Assembly: GCA_019722365.1 (NCBI GenBank)
Contig: JADFUC010001145.1
Location: 1-64,000 of the forward strand
Length of the DNA stretch: 64,000 nucleotides
Reading direction: 5' to 3'
Origin: Lithospermum erythrorhizon
Taxonomy: Eukaryota; Streptophyta; Magnoliopsida; Boraginales; Boraginaceae
Below, piece after piece: positions 26,406 to 39,972 of this stretch. The stretch's first letter is position 1; every line of letters starts with the position of its first letter. The position numbers were made by a program, and so were the translations under genes. The notes beneath the pieces are model-generated. The model ran no database searches. It was not told the origin of the DNA and was given only the letters and a program-made list of their open reading frames with translations.

Positions 26406-27515
26406 ATATATGACTTTAACTTTATTTGTTAAGCGAAACTAAAGTATTTATAGTTAACATCTATTAAGATTCAAATAGATAATTAATAATAATAATAACA
26501 ATACCAATAATTCTACCAAAAGCATATAAAGATATGCTACATATTAATTTGTCGGTTGCAAATTGTGTCAAATATCCACGAATGTGACATTTGTAATCAT
26601 ATCTACGAATGTGACATTTGTAATTAGGATTGGAAAAAAGATATATATCAATTATACCAAATTTAGATGTCCAGAGAGATACAAATATTACTTTAACAAT
26701 TTGATGTCTTCTGACTAAATATATTGACAAATTGATCATCAATATAGTATCATCGAATTATTTTCTTTTATGTCGGTTAAATTGGTATGATTTAAAAAAT
26801 ATAATTTAAATTTTTGTAGATCTCAATATATAAAATTCATATCTGTTGGGAATTAAATAATAATAATAATAATAATTATACACCAAGCATAAGATTATTT
26901 AACTAATACATATTATAATAATAATAATAATAACAATAGTTTTACATAATAAATAATAATAATAATAATTCTACACAAAGAATATAATTATTTAACTAAC
27001 ACGTATTATAATAATAATAATAGGTCTACATAAAACATATTACAGTCTTATTTAATAGTAGTTAATTAACACATTAGAAGCTCGTGAGTTATCCCGATTA
27101 AAGAGGTGGAATTATTAATTAAAAAGATAATAACGTGAAAAGAGAGAAAGGTTAATTTACTAATTAATAGCATTGAAAATACAGAAAAATGGAAGAAATC
27201 TGGCTTTATTGTGACTTTTTATATATGTTAGTAATTAGTATGATTATATATATTTATATACCTCGAGAGATCGACTATAGCACAATATCACATTTATGTT
27301 TCTATTTTCGTCTTGCGTATATTAATATCCCTATGTTTTTGTGGTTTGTATAGGACTTTTTGGTTGTTGAATAGTGAATACATATTTAAATTTTGGTAGG
27401 TAAAAGAACAAACATGGTTAGTAATCAATAGAATTAGATTCTAAAATTGTAAAAGATTATCCATAAGACCATAACTATCATATTAATTTCATCAAAACAG
27501 TTACAATTTTTACCG
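26406..27515. other. AT-rich spacer with trinucleotide repeats
   Basis: No gene recognised. The pair CGAATGTGACATTTGTAAT at 26578-26625 is a short tandem duplication. The (AAT)n-rich minisatellite at 26850-27025 lies here. The last few tens of bases are probably 3' UTR of the second ATL gene. Confidence 0.4.
26850..27025. repeat. (AAT)n-bearing minisatellite, ~94-bp period
   Basis: Runs of AAT/ATA trinucleotides alternate with a unit of about 46 bp (ACACCAAGCATAAGATTATT, TAACTAATACATATTATAAT) that recurs at 26966-27010 as ACACAAAGAATATAATTATT, TAACTAACACGTATTATAAT. Confidence 0.75.
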
Positions 27516-28172
27516 TCAGACAAACAGTAAAGTTGGTGCTCTTGAAGCACCTGAAAGGGAAGGTTTGTCTCTGTTTGATGTGAAACTTCTATCACCATCC
27601 TCTTCTTCATCATCCCAAATGGACACAGATTCGCAGTTTCGGCATTTGGCCAAAAGAATCTGTCTACAAGATGGACAAGAGGAATGGGACATTAGCCACT
27701 TATCAATACACTGGATGTGAAATTTATGTCCACATTGTGGTATTAGACGAATCTCATCGCCATCAGCATATTCCGTTAAGCAAATTGCACACTCTAGTAC
27801 TGCTTCCGTTGATTCAACCTCCTCACAAATCTCTGAATTCGTCGCAATTGATTTTCTGTTCGAATCGTAGGAAATTCTTGGCAGCGATTCCAGGTCTTTT
27901 TTATTCAATCCATTTTGAGGCGCTGCTTGAGTAGAAGCAGCGCCTGAACGGGGATCAGAGCCGCGGCTGAGTGCAACTCTTAGGCGGAGCCAGTTGAACC
28001 TAGTCGCGGCTATGATCCCCAGGATGCAAATTACTACACATGTCATGGCGGAGAATACTAGCTTGAATTCATATTTTCCGCTCTCCTCCTGTTGTGCATC
28101 AGGCACGTACCCTACAGGAAGTGCATTTGGTGAAAGGTTGGTATCCAGCAGAAATCTACCTGCATAAGCCAT
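27516..28172 (-). CDS. RING-H2 E3 ubiquitin ligase, ATL8/ATL80-like (paralog)
   Basis: A single-exon frame of 218 residues starting MAYAGRFLL at 28170-28172. It has the same plan as the gene at 18067: a hydrophobic segment at residues about 35-57 (LVFSAMTCVVICILGIIAAT), a GLD-type region (NGLNKKDLESLPRISYD), and a RING-H2 domain beginning [20 protein letters not shown], with GHKFHIQCIDKWL and SSCPSC completing the eight ligands. CRNC follows the RING. The two proteins share start, order of parts and RING, so they are local duplicates. The C-terminal tail differs and is acidic here (DDEEEDGD). It is likely a membrane-bound ubiquitin ligase; its substrate cannot be told from sequence. Confidence 0.94.
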   Translation of the reverse strand: MAYAGRFLLDTNLSPNALPVGYVPDAQQEESGKYEFKLVFSAMTCVVICILGIIAATRFNWLRLRVALSRGSDPRSGAASTQAAPQNGLNKKDLESLPRISYDSNRKSIATNSEICEEVESTEAVLECAICLTEYADGDEIRLIPQCGHKFHIQCIDKWLMSHSSCPSCRQILLAKCRNCESVSIWDDEEEDGDRSFTSNRDKPSLSGASRAPTLLFV

Positions 28173-28289
28173 ACTCTGATCTAAATATTCGAATATTTAT
28201 AAAATTAAACTGGACAATCTGACTTAAAAGATGTACTCATCGAGTATTATATGATGAAGTATATGATAGAACGATGAGTCGATGAGTTA

Positions 28290-28355
28290 TATCAGTTTAA
28301 GGAAAGAAAGACATGTCTGTTTTGTATGTCATGAATATTTGTGTGTGGGGGTTTA
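28290..28355 (-). promoter_or_regulatory. Upstream block conserved between the ATL paralogs
   Basis: GGAAAGAAAGACATGTCTGT, TTTGTATGTCATGAATATTTG and GGGGGTTTAT match 18838-18905 upstream of the other ATL gene, at a similar distance (about 125-180 bp) from the ATG. Spacers around the genes have diverged far more, so this is probably a shared leader or promoter element. Confidence 0.55.
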
Positions 28356-29499
28356 TTTAAAGAGGTAGCCAAAGACGACAAATGTGAAGGGTAATAGAGT
28401 ACTGGAACATAATTTCGATTTAAATGAGATGTTTTTATTTAACAAAAAAATCAACATATTTTCGATGTTATAATTCATTTTATTTTTAATTCTAATTGTA
28501 TTTCGAGGCCAGCTAAAGTGGGCTAACAAGCAACAAACATAAAAATAATTATTTTTTGATAGGCTGGATTTAAATTTTATAATGTATTGGTTTATCTTGT
28601 GTCCCACTTAAATGTAGACTGTTAGATTTAATTTTGAATTAAAATTATCATGTTAAATGTAAAAATATTAAAAATATATTTCACCACATAATATGCATCA
28701 CATGTAGAATGTGAGGGCTTAAAATTTTTAAAAGTCAATTAACTTTTTGGGACATATGGATTAGTAAATTAAATTTAGTTAGTACTCTATAGTAACGTAC
28801 GTTTGTCAATTTAAATTGTACTTTAAATTAAAATGCTATTTAATGTGAATTTATATTTGAGTATTTTATATTTTATACTCCTACGTGGAAATATTACTCC
28901 CTTATCCAAAACTTATTGGATAGTTTGATTGTCCGTTGTTAAAATAAACAATTTTTAAACTTAATTGTTAAGACACGTAATTTTATTTAAATTATAATTG
29001 TTAATGCTTGATAGTAAAATATATTGAAACCATCTTTTGTTTTTTATATTTTCACCAAACACGATTTTATAGTCAACCATTAATATCATTCTTAAAACAT
29101 TTTTTCTCTGAAAAAAAAATTATCATTCTTAAAATCCATTCATTTATTAAAATAAAACAAAACTAATTAATCTTAGAAATAGAGATTCATCACTTAACAA
29201 GTTTTTAGATGGTACAATCAAAGTTCGGGATATAGAAAGACAAAAATAAAAGATGATATGATTATCGTGTAGATAATATATAATCCTTAAATAAATACAT
29301 AAAGAAAAATGAGATCCTCACATAATTTTTTATCCAAACACAGTACTCAATTATTCTACAACTTGGCATCAAGATAGCAAAAAAAGTTGCTTCTTTTTTA
29401 TTAAATGGAACAACTAACATAAATATCATAATAGCTGGCTTTAGTAGATAATTATCAGTATTGATTTTGTATTGAAGTGAAACCAAGAAAGGCTTTTGT

Positions 29500-29534
29500 C
29501 CCTTTTCCCTTTTCCCTTTTCCCTTTTCCCTTTT
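29500..29534. repeat. Heptanucleotide repeat (CCCTTTT)5
   Basis: Five perfect CCCTTTT units (AAAAGGG on the other strand). They keep a minus-strand frame open with alternating Lys/Gly/Glu, which is a low-complexity artefact. Confidence 0.95.
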
Positions 29535-29822
29535 CAATTCTACCTTAAAATGAGGATGTATATACTATATAGAGCCAACACCACCAAAAATAATGACAGG
29601 TTGATATTTGAGGAATGAAGAGAGTTATATTTAATTTCTAATAATTCCTTTTTTCGAAGTGTAAACGAAATATAGGCAGAAAAGGACAATTTTTCCATAT
29701 AAATAAATGAAAGATATAAATAAAGAAGCCATTTGTGGTCCCCGATCTTAATTTTTTCGAAATGAATAAGGAAGTAAATGATGGATTATTTTGCAGGGAC
29801 TATATAATAATTACATTCATTT

Positions 29823-29928
29823 ATTAGTCCCTTTTCTATTGTTACAAAATTATTTCTTTATCACAATCATATAATATTAGTCCCTTTTTTATGGTTACAA
29901 AATTATCTCTTTATCAAAATCATATAAT
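29823..29928. repeat. 53-bp tandem duplication
   Basis: Two adjacent copies starting ATTAGTCCCTTTT, each followed by TTACAAAATTAT, TCTTTATCA and ATCATATAAT. Confidence 0.8.
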
Positions 29929-31935
29929 CTAATCTGGTTTTCAATTCTGATATTAGATATTTTTAATTTTTAAATTAAAGTATTTTTATATATGTTAGTA
30001 TAATATTTGATGAAAATATATCTATCTCTATGGTTTTTGTTTTGTTAGTAACACAATAGTTTACATTCATCTCATAATTATGCTGTAAATTAAGTACATA
30101 TATATAGTTTGTTGATTATGATTTATGACTATTGAAAATTATGTTGGATAATCTTTTTAATGGGATGAAAGAAAATTTATAGATACTTTGGGTCAGGAAT
30201 CTTCTTAAGTTGAGCATTATGCTCCTCATCTACTAGAAGCATGTTATGTGATTACAAATTTATAAGAAATTCTCACTTTCTCAAAGTGCTAATAATTTGA
30301 GATACCAACAGTAATGCATTCAAGAATCCGTTAGCGTAATGCACATATATATAGTCTTACTTTACGGAATAATAATTCATTAGATGCCATGGGAAGAATG
30401 GCTAGACAATTTGAACTTTGAAACCTAGATTAGGCATCTCATATTTTAGCTTTTGTTGGAGTGGGTATACACGAGCACTTGGGAGTTTGGCAAGTAGATA
30501 TTTGTAAATTCCTTTTGTTCTCAATGTTTTCAAACTACTTGAACACATAAAAATGAGTTAGCTTAACAACAAGTCCTAAATGTTTAAGGCCATAAAGTAT
30601 TGACATGCGTTCAATTTAGTCCTAAACTTTTAAATTCCATCTGATAGGGTCCCTGGGGGTTGAACTACTGTTATTGTTCAGTTAAAGAATTCCGTCCATT
30701 TTAATTAGAGCTAAAAATTGCATAATTCCACTTTCAAAGAAGCGCAAAATAAAGATGGGCCATGGGCCCATATTCCGAACAGACTATCGTCCCTAGAAAG
30801 GCTGCTAGTCCATGATCTTGAATTCTTCATTGATGTGATAAAGGAGGATTAGTTGGGAACTTGGATACTTCACTAGATTTCAATGTAAAGAAAATAAGAT
30901 CATACTAAATTCCTTTCCTAATTATCCTTTTCCTCCATTCGCTACCATCTTAGGTATTTGGAGTGTCTGTGATCGTACCCCGACCACACTTTCAGGTCTA
31001 ACAGAGATCCAGGGAAATAATTCAATCGCCAAATTGAAGGCAACAACAAACCAAATAGGACCCAAGGCTAAAACGAACATATCCATTTTTCAGCGACGTA
31101 TTTCAACTCGTTTGAAAACGGTAATAACAAGTCCGGAAATGAATCTCCCACCAACATTTCCAATCCAGAATACAACACCAGAAAATATGATGAATCAATT
31201 ATTTTATAATATAAACACTAATTTAATAAAATGAAATCCACTAGTTACCTACTTAATTCATTATTAATTGAAATAATGAAATATCAATAAAAAAAACCAT
31301 ATGGAACAGGTTATATTCATCGTATGTTTTCTTCATTTGCTTATGAACCCCAACAAAGCCAACAAAGGTTAATGCAATCATGCATCTAAACTTCTCCGCC
31401 AATGATGAGTTTTTTTTTCCTCTAACGATAAAATTTACAAATTACATATAATACCAGACATCAATTAAATTATAAGCTAAACAAATGAAATCATAAGCTC
31501 CAAAGAAATAGTTTATCTTACTCGAAGTATCTTCACATGAAGCAGCAAAATAAATCGCTGAATATTATCTGGAAGTACCACGTAATGTTGGAATTCCCAC
31601 GAAATGAATCTTTGGAAAATTTCTTTGATAGCCTTTTTAATCTCGTATAGTGAATACACGGCGAGAGATATGTATAATATCTGCTATGAGAAATCGGCGT
31701 AGCATCTTTGGCTCAAGCGGGTACAGATACGCTATTAGCCGGTCCCACGCTTCCAGTTAGGCTCTTTCTAAATAAATGCAAAATACGCGGAAAATAAACC
31801 TGCATAAACAATATATTGAGCTTTAAGAGCTCAACAAAAATCTTACTATACTGCTTGTTCAACTATTAAAAGCAATAAAAAAAAATGTATTCAATCCATA
31901 TTTCCCGAACTTTAACTTCTACAAATTATTCCAAT

Positions 31936-33130
31936 ATGGGACTTGGTAAAGACAGAGGAAGTTCATCATCTCATGTTCTTGATCTCCCTAGAGAAGACAC
32001 ACCATTGTTGAGCAATTCCAACCACTCATCTTCAAACTTCAAGACTTGTGCCAATGTTTTCATAGCCATAGTTGCAGCTGGTGTTCTTGGCTTACCTTAC
32101 AGTTTCAAGAAAACAGGCTGTAGTGGTGGAACTAGGGAGGCGTAGCCCCTAGATTCAATGCTCTCCTAATTTTTGAAAATTATAATTTTAATATTCGTTT
32201 TTTAAAAAATTATATTCATTATCAAAATATTATCCATTTCGCCTCTCTAGATTTTCATATTTTTTATTTATTTATATGATATCAATTCATTTGCCTCTTT
32301 ATATCTAATTTCTGGTTCTGTCATTGACAGGTTGGGCCATGGGTGCTATCATGGTCTTTAACTGTTGCACTTTTGACGTATTACTTGATGTTGCTTTTCA
32401 TACTAGGAGAAGATTGGAGACTCATTCAAAGTTCTCCAAGATTTCATCTTTTGGTGATTTGCGGTTTGCTGTTTGTGGTACTATTGGCCGTTTTGATGTA
32501 TTTTAAATTTATTAAATACAGAGAAGAGAGAGCACAATTTATAAGTTTAAAGAGACATCATCTTAAAAATAATTGGTATTAACTGGAGTTGCTCCTAGCT
32601 TATATAGTGGTGAACTATTTCCTTATTTTTCAACATGAATAATTGTTATGTCCCAAGCTGGTTTTTGTATTAGCTACTTGATTTTCATAGCCAATACTTT
32701 AGCATATATGTTCAACTATTCTTTTGATAGACCAGATATAAAAATCTTGGGTTTAGCTCCAAAGACATTGTACATTTGGGGTTGTTTCCCTTTCCAGTTG
32801 GGGTTGAATTCAATTCCAACATTGTCACATTTAGCACCTTTAAGCATATTTGCAGATGTAGTTGATCTTGGAGCAATGGGAGTTTGTGATGGTTGAAGAT
32901 GTGATGATTTTCTTGCAAAGTAAGCCTATTGTACAAGCATTTGGTAGTGTTAGTGTGTTTTTCTATGGACTTGGTGTATCTGTGTATGCATTTGAAGGGA
33001 TAGGAATGGTTTTGCCACTAGAAGCAAAGGCAAAGGATAAGCAAAGATTTGGGAAGATTCTTGGTATCTCAATATTTCAATAATATATGCATCTTTTGGT
33101 GCACTTGGGTACTTTGCATTTGAATTATCC
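31936..33130 (+). pseudogene. Broken AVT3-type vacuolar amino-acid transporter
   Basis: Pieces of an AVT3A/B/C-like transporter (AAAP family; exports neutral amino acids from the vacuole) occur in order. They are MGLGKDRGSSS with CANVFIAIVAAGVLGLPYSF (31936-32117), GWAMGAIMVF and TRRRLE (32331-32420), SSFGDLRFAVCGTIGRFDV (32440-32500), QAGFCISYLIFIANTLAYMF (32648-32720), WGCFPFQLGLNSI with LAPLSIFADVVDLGAMGV (32780-32886), and MVEDVMIFLQ, FFYGLGVSVYAFEGIGMVLP (32890-33060). It is broken by insertions at 32118-32331 and 32501-32638, two compensating frameshifts around 32355-32405, one extra base near 32886, and another frameshift near 33068. Similarity ends after GALGYFAFE near 33125, so the last third is missing. 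An in-frame ATG also lies at 31885, upstream of the one I chose. Confidence 0.9.
32118..32331. mobile_element. 214-bp insertion with 5-bp target duplication in the AVT3 pseudogene
   Basis: The insertion splits the codons for KTG and WAMG. ACAGG stands on both sides (32113-32117 and 32327-32331), as in a 5-bp target duplication. The ends CTGTAGTGGTGGAACTAGG and, inverted, CCTGTCAATGACAGAACCAG are weakly similar. The class is unknown. Reading it as an intron (GT at 32119-32120) would add a residue that the family does not have. Confidence 0.5.
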
Positions 33131-34799
33131 TTAATTTTCCCATACTCTAGAAGCATGCAAGATTCACAATCATTTCTGAAAAAGTGACCTCAACCGTAAA
33201 GCTTGACTAACCGTCATCAGCAGATTCTTGACAACGTCCCAACTAATACAAGGAATACAACGTGTAAATAAAAGAGTGTAAAGTAAATGACGCATAAAAT
33301 AGTAATCCAGTTCGGTGTCAATGTAGCATCTCGGTCTTGGGGGCAACGCCGGAAGAACTCACTATGATATGAAGAAATTACAAGAATGGGCTTTATCAGA
33401 ATGCTCAAGTATTACTGCCAGCCAGCTCTACTCCAAATAGCTTCTAAGACTAGAATCCACTTATCTCATAGTCTTCATTGTCAACACTTTCCCAGTATTC
33501 GACTTACAATAATCAAACAATTAAAAGCTCTCAACGATTTTTATAACAATGTGTTATAAACAATCGTACATTAGTTAGAAGATTAGAAAGTTCTTCTAAC
33601 ACATATAGGCCTACACTAAAATGCTTCTTATTTGCTCTCGAGTATGCAAGAATTCTTTGTAGAAGAAAATATGTGTGGTGTGCTTCTATTCTTGATATCA
33701 CCGTTTTTATATAGTGTAGGCTCTATAGGTAAAGTGTTTGATATGAGATCAAAAACTTTTCCATAAAACACATGAGTCTTAACCGACTCCAACACTTGTC
33801 TTATCACAACAACTTGATCTGCAAGGAGTATCTTTTCGAGATCTTCACATATCACCAAGATCTTTATCACGGGCAGGCTTGAGATCATATCTTTGCAAGT
33901 GAGGGAGCGTCAAAGAAGCCCCTCTGTTTTAACACTTGCTCGTAGATAATAAATAGCAACCCGTGCCAGCAGGTCAAATGCCTTTGTTATAACAACACGA
34001 TTCTTCAAAAAACTTGATCGACAATCTACGCTTGACAATTTCCATCTACGAATCATGGACCTCGCACCGTTCCTGATATGGTGGAATACGAGGAATCTGA
34101 TGTTCTCACAAAATAAAGGCTTGAATTCTTGTTGCCCCTCAACCCCAAATGACGATGAGTTTGCCCACGAACTTTTTAAAATCGGTCAGTTTTCCCCCTG
34201 AACTACCCAAACTGGTCATTTTAGGGATTTCGTTCATTTTTTGTGTTAAAATTGACGTCAATCCACTTTGATTAAGGTAAATCGAGATTGTATATATATA
34301 TATATTATTAGACTTATTAAGGTCAATTTCAAATATAAAAAAAATAATTGGATCAATTTAATATTTGTACATTGCCATTTTTAACTTTCATTAAAACTAT
34401 AATTGGTAGACATATGACCGGTGTAGTTAGTTAGTGATCAATTGAACTATTATAGTTAGTCTAGAGCAACGACCAAAGTTATTAGGAAGCGATATGACCG
34501 GGTGTAGTTCGGGAGGCAGCGACTTGATTACCAAAGTTAATTAAGGACAATTTGAAGGTTCGAAAAGAAAAAGTTAAAGGGCAAGAAGAAATTAAGCCCA
34601 AAATAAATTGTCAAAAGTCATCCCCTTATCAATAGTAGTATAATAAAGAGAAAAGTGTGTTGTACTCCACGTGAAATGGTCATGGGACCAGGCGCATGGG
34701 CTTCTTTTTTCTTTCTTTTTTCCTTTTTTTTTAATTATCAACTACCATATAAATTCTCCCAGGCTTGAGGATAGCGTCTTCAAATTAATAATTAAATTT
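33131..34799. other. Repeat-rich spacer
   Basis: No gene recognised. The stretch 33190-33500 (CAGTTCGGTGTCAATGTAGC, GGTCTTGGGGGCAACGCC, CACTATGATATGAAGAAATTAC) resembles LTR-type repeats common in plants. The stretch 34140-34260 (TTTGCCCACGAAC, CGGTCAGTTTTCCCCCTGAAC) is another widespread repeat type. A TATATATA run is at 34290-34306. Confidence 0.4.
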
Positions 34800-35780
34800 T
34801 ATTTTGTTCGTTTTTCATTATTCTCGATTATTTAATAAACTCTCTAAAATAATATTTTTTACCCCTCGCGACTCGGGGATAGGGTGCTAAATTAATAATT
34901 TGTGACTTTTTCATTCATTTTTCATTATTTGGTTCATTTTCGTTATTACCGATTATTTAATAAGCTATAAAATAATATTTTGGCTCCTCCCAACTCGGGG
35001 ATAGGGTCTTCAAATTAATAATTTGTGCTTTTCGTTCATTTTTATTATTTTTTATACTGCAGTCCTTATGCGGCATGTTTTTGTTCCTTTTTCACTTGAA
35101 TTTTTTCCTCTTAAACTCTTTAAGATAATATTTTTGGCCCCTCCCGACTCGGTGATAGAGTGCTAAATTAATAATTCGTGCTCTTTTCATTTTTTTTCAT
35201 TATTTCTATGCACGGTCATATACGACTATGCTTTTTTAGTAGTTCAACCAACTATTGAATAGAACATCGTTCACCGTCATTGTAGAGACACTTATGGTGC
35301 AAGTGGGATTCTTTGTCCATGATTTTTTTTCTTTTTCCTTTTTCCATTTTTTTTTCAATTATCATTTTTTCAATCATCAACTACAGTAGAAATTCGATAA
35401 ATTAATACTCAATTATTTAATAACCTCTCTAAGATAATATTTTTGCCCGTCCCGACTCTGGTATAGGGTGCTAAATTAATAATTCGAGCTCTTTTTCGTT
35501 CCTTTTTCATTATTTCTATACACGGTCATATGCGACTGTGTTTTTTTCCTTTTTCACGTGAATAATTTTTTTTCCTTTTCTTTAACGGTTGTTATTTCAA
35601 TTATCAACTACAATAGAAACTCGATAAATTAATACTCGATTATTTAATAAACTCTCTAAGATAATATTTTTTTTGCCATTAGTCTTGAGTTAAGCGCATG
35701 TCATTATATTTTACAAAATTAGTTAGACCAACTATTGAATAGAACATCGTCTCGCCCGTCATTTGACGGGCATTACTATC
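34800..35780 (+). repeat. Array of Emigrant/pogo-like MITE units (plus orientation)
   Basis: At least five units start near 34815, 34935, 35095, 35385 and 35607. Each has TCGATTATTTAATAA, CTCTCTAAGATAATATTTTT, a CCC(G/A)ACTCGGG-like core and GGGTGCTAAATTAATAATT. At 35382 and 35608 the unit begins CTACAGTAGAAATTCGATAA and CTACAATAGAAACTCGATAA, followed by ATTAATACTC. That is close to the end of Arabidopsis Emigrant (CAGTAAAACCTCTATAAATT), a pogo-type MITE. Between units are (C/T)ACGGTCATATRCGACT segments. No transposase is present. Confidence 0.6.
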
Positions 35781-38941
<3,161 letters not shown>

Positions 38942-39972
38942 ACTAATTGAGCATCTTCTATTGAATCATTTTTTCTGTGTATTAGTTAGTTAAGATGTAT
39001 CACATGTTCCTACGAGTGATCTGATGCACATTGTCTTAGGTTGCATAGATGTTTCCTATAGTCTATTGAAGCTTCAGGTGCGCCCCCACGATAAGTTTTC
39101 CGTTCCTCTTGCTCTTGCTTAGATGGAGTGGAGAGACATGTTCAAGACTTCAAGAATGTGGGTTAGTAAATACTTTGAAGTTTGAAGTTTTGTGTGTCTG
39201 GACTGAATTGTATTTGGGAACTTTCGTTTATATTGCATTTGACTCATCCTTTGTATCACCTAAAACTTCTGTAGAAGTGTATAAATCTGATGAATGCTGT
39301 TGAATTACGTAGTTTACTTCTTCATGTGACTCAAAGATAGAAGGAATTGTAACACAGTAGATGAAGGTCCACTTATTGTCCAGAGCTTTTTTCGTACCCC
39401 GTAAAGGAAATCCTGAATGTTTATCATGTCGAACTCGAGTAAATTTTTCATATATTTTGACTCAATTATCGCTAATGTTGTGAGATATGTAGGACTGATA
39501 CATACTCAATACTCGACTCGAACTGTCGAAGGTTATCGAGTCGGACTCGGCGATGATTGTGCCGATACGTGAAGCAACCAACGCGTAATTACGGTCGATA
39601 AAGAACGCGGTACTGCTTTCGAATTTCGAATACCAACAATTCTAATTGAATATATAAGATCAAGTCGAACTTATCGAGGTTCAATTCGGTTATAGATCAA
39701 ACAGTGTCAAGAACATTAGATTGTGGAATCACGCACATGAAAGATATGAAGTCCACAATAACAAATTAGAGGTATGTATTCGATTCTCCTTATGTAAGGT
39801 GTGTTGAAAGGATTTTAATAAATTAACAAATTTTCTAATCTTATGTATCATTAATTTAAAACTAAATTATTCTCTTAATAATAAATTCATTTAAATATTA
39901 CTCCGAAATATTTTTATCAAATATTATATACTCCATATTATTGAATAATCAAGTATCAAAATTCAAAGAAAA
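38942..39972. other. Spacer between SRPK and GET1 genes
   Basis: The first 400 bases are probably SRPK 3' UTR. At 39425-39720 a stretch rich in TCGA (CGAACTCGAGT, ACTCGACTCGAACTG, TATCGAGTCGGACTCG, CAAGTCGAACTTATCGAGG) looks like a decayed repeat of the GAGCTCGA-rich type. It holds no coding sequence. Confidence 0.4.

Larger units (their letters stand above)
28356..31935. other. AT-rich spacer
   Basis: No gene recognised; the frames at 28353-28607, 29262-29537 and 31034-31234 look like chance. It contains the heptamer repeat (29500-29534) and a 53-bp tandem duplication (29823-29928). Around 30565-30715, AACAAGTCCTAAATGTTTAAG, ATAGGGTCCCTGG and TTCCGTCCATTTTAATTAG look like fragments of a repeat common in plant genomes. 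The final part is the upstream region of the AVT3 pseudogene. Confidence 0.4.

Noticed and set aside
29500..29534. Interstitial telomere
   Set aside because: The unit is CCCTTTT rather than CCCTAAA and only five copies are present.
32118..32331. Insertion read as a genuine intron
   Set aside because: Splicing would add a residue not found in the family, and the gene is broken elsewhere anyway.
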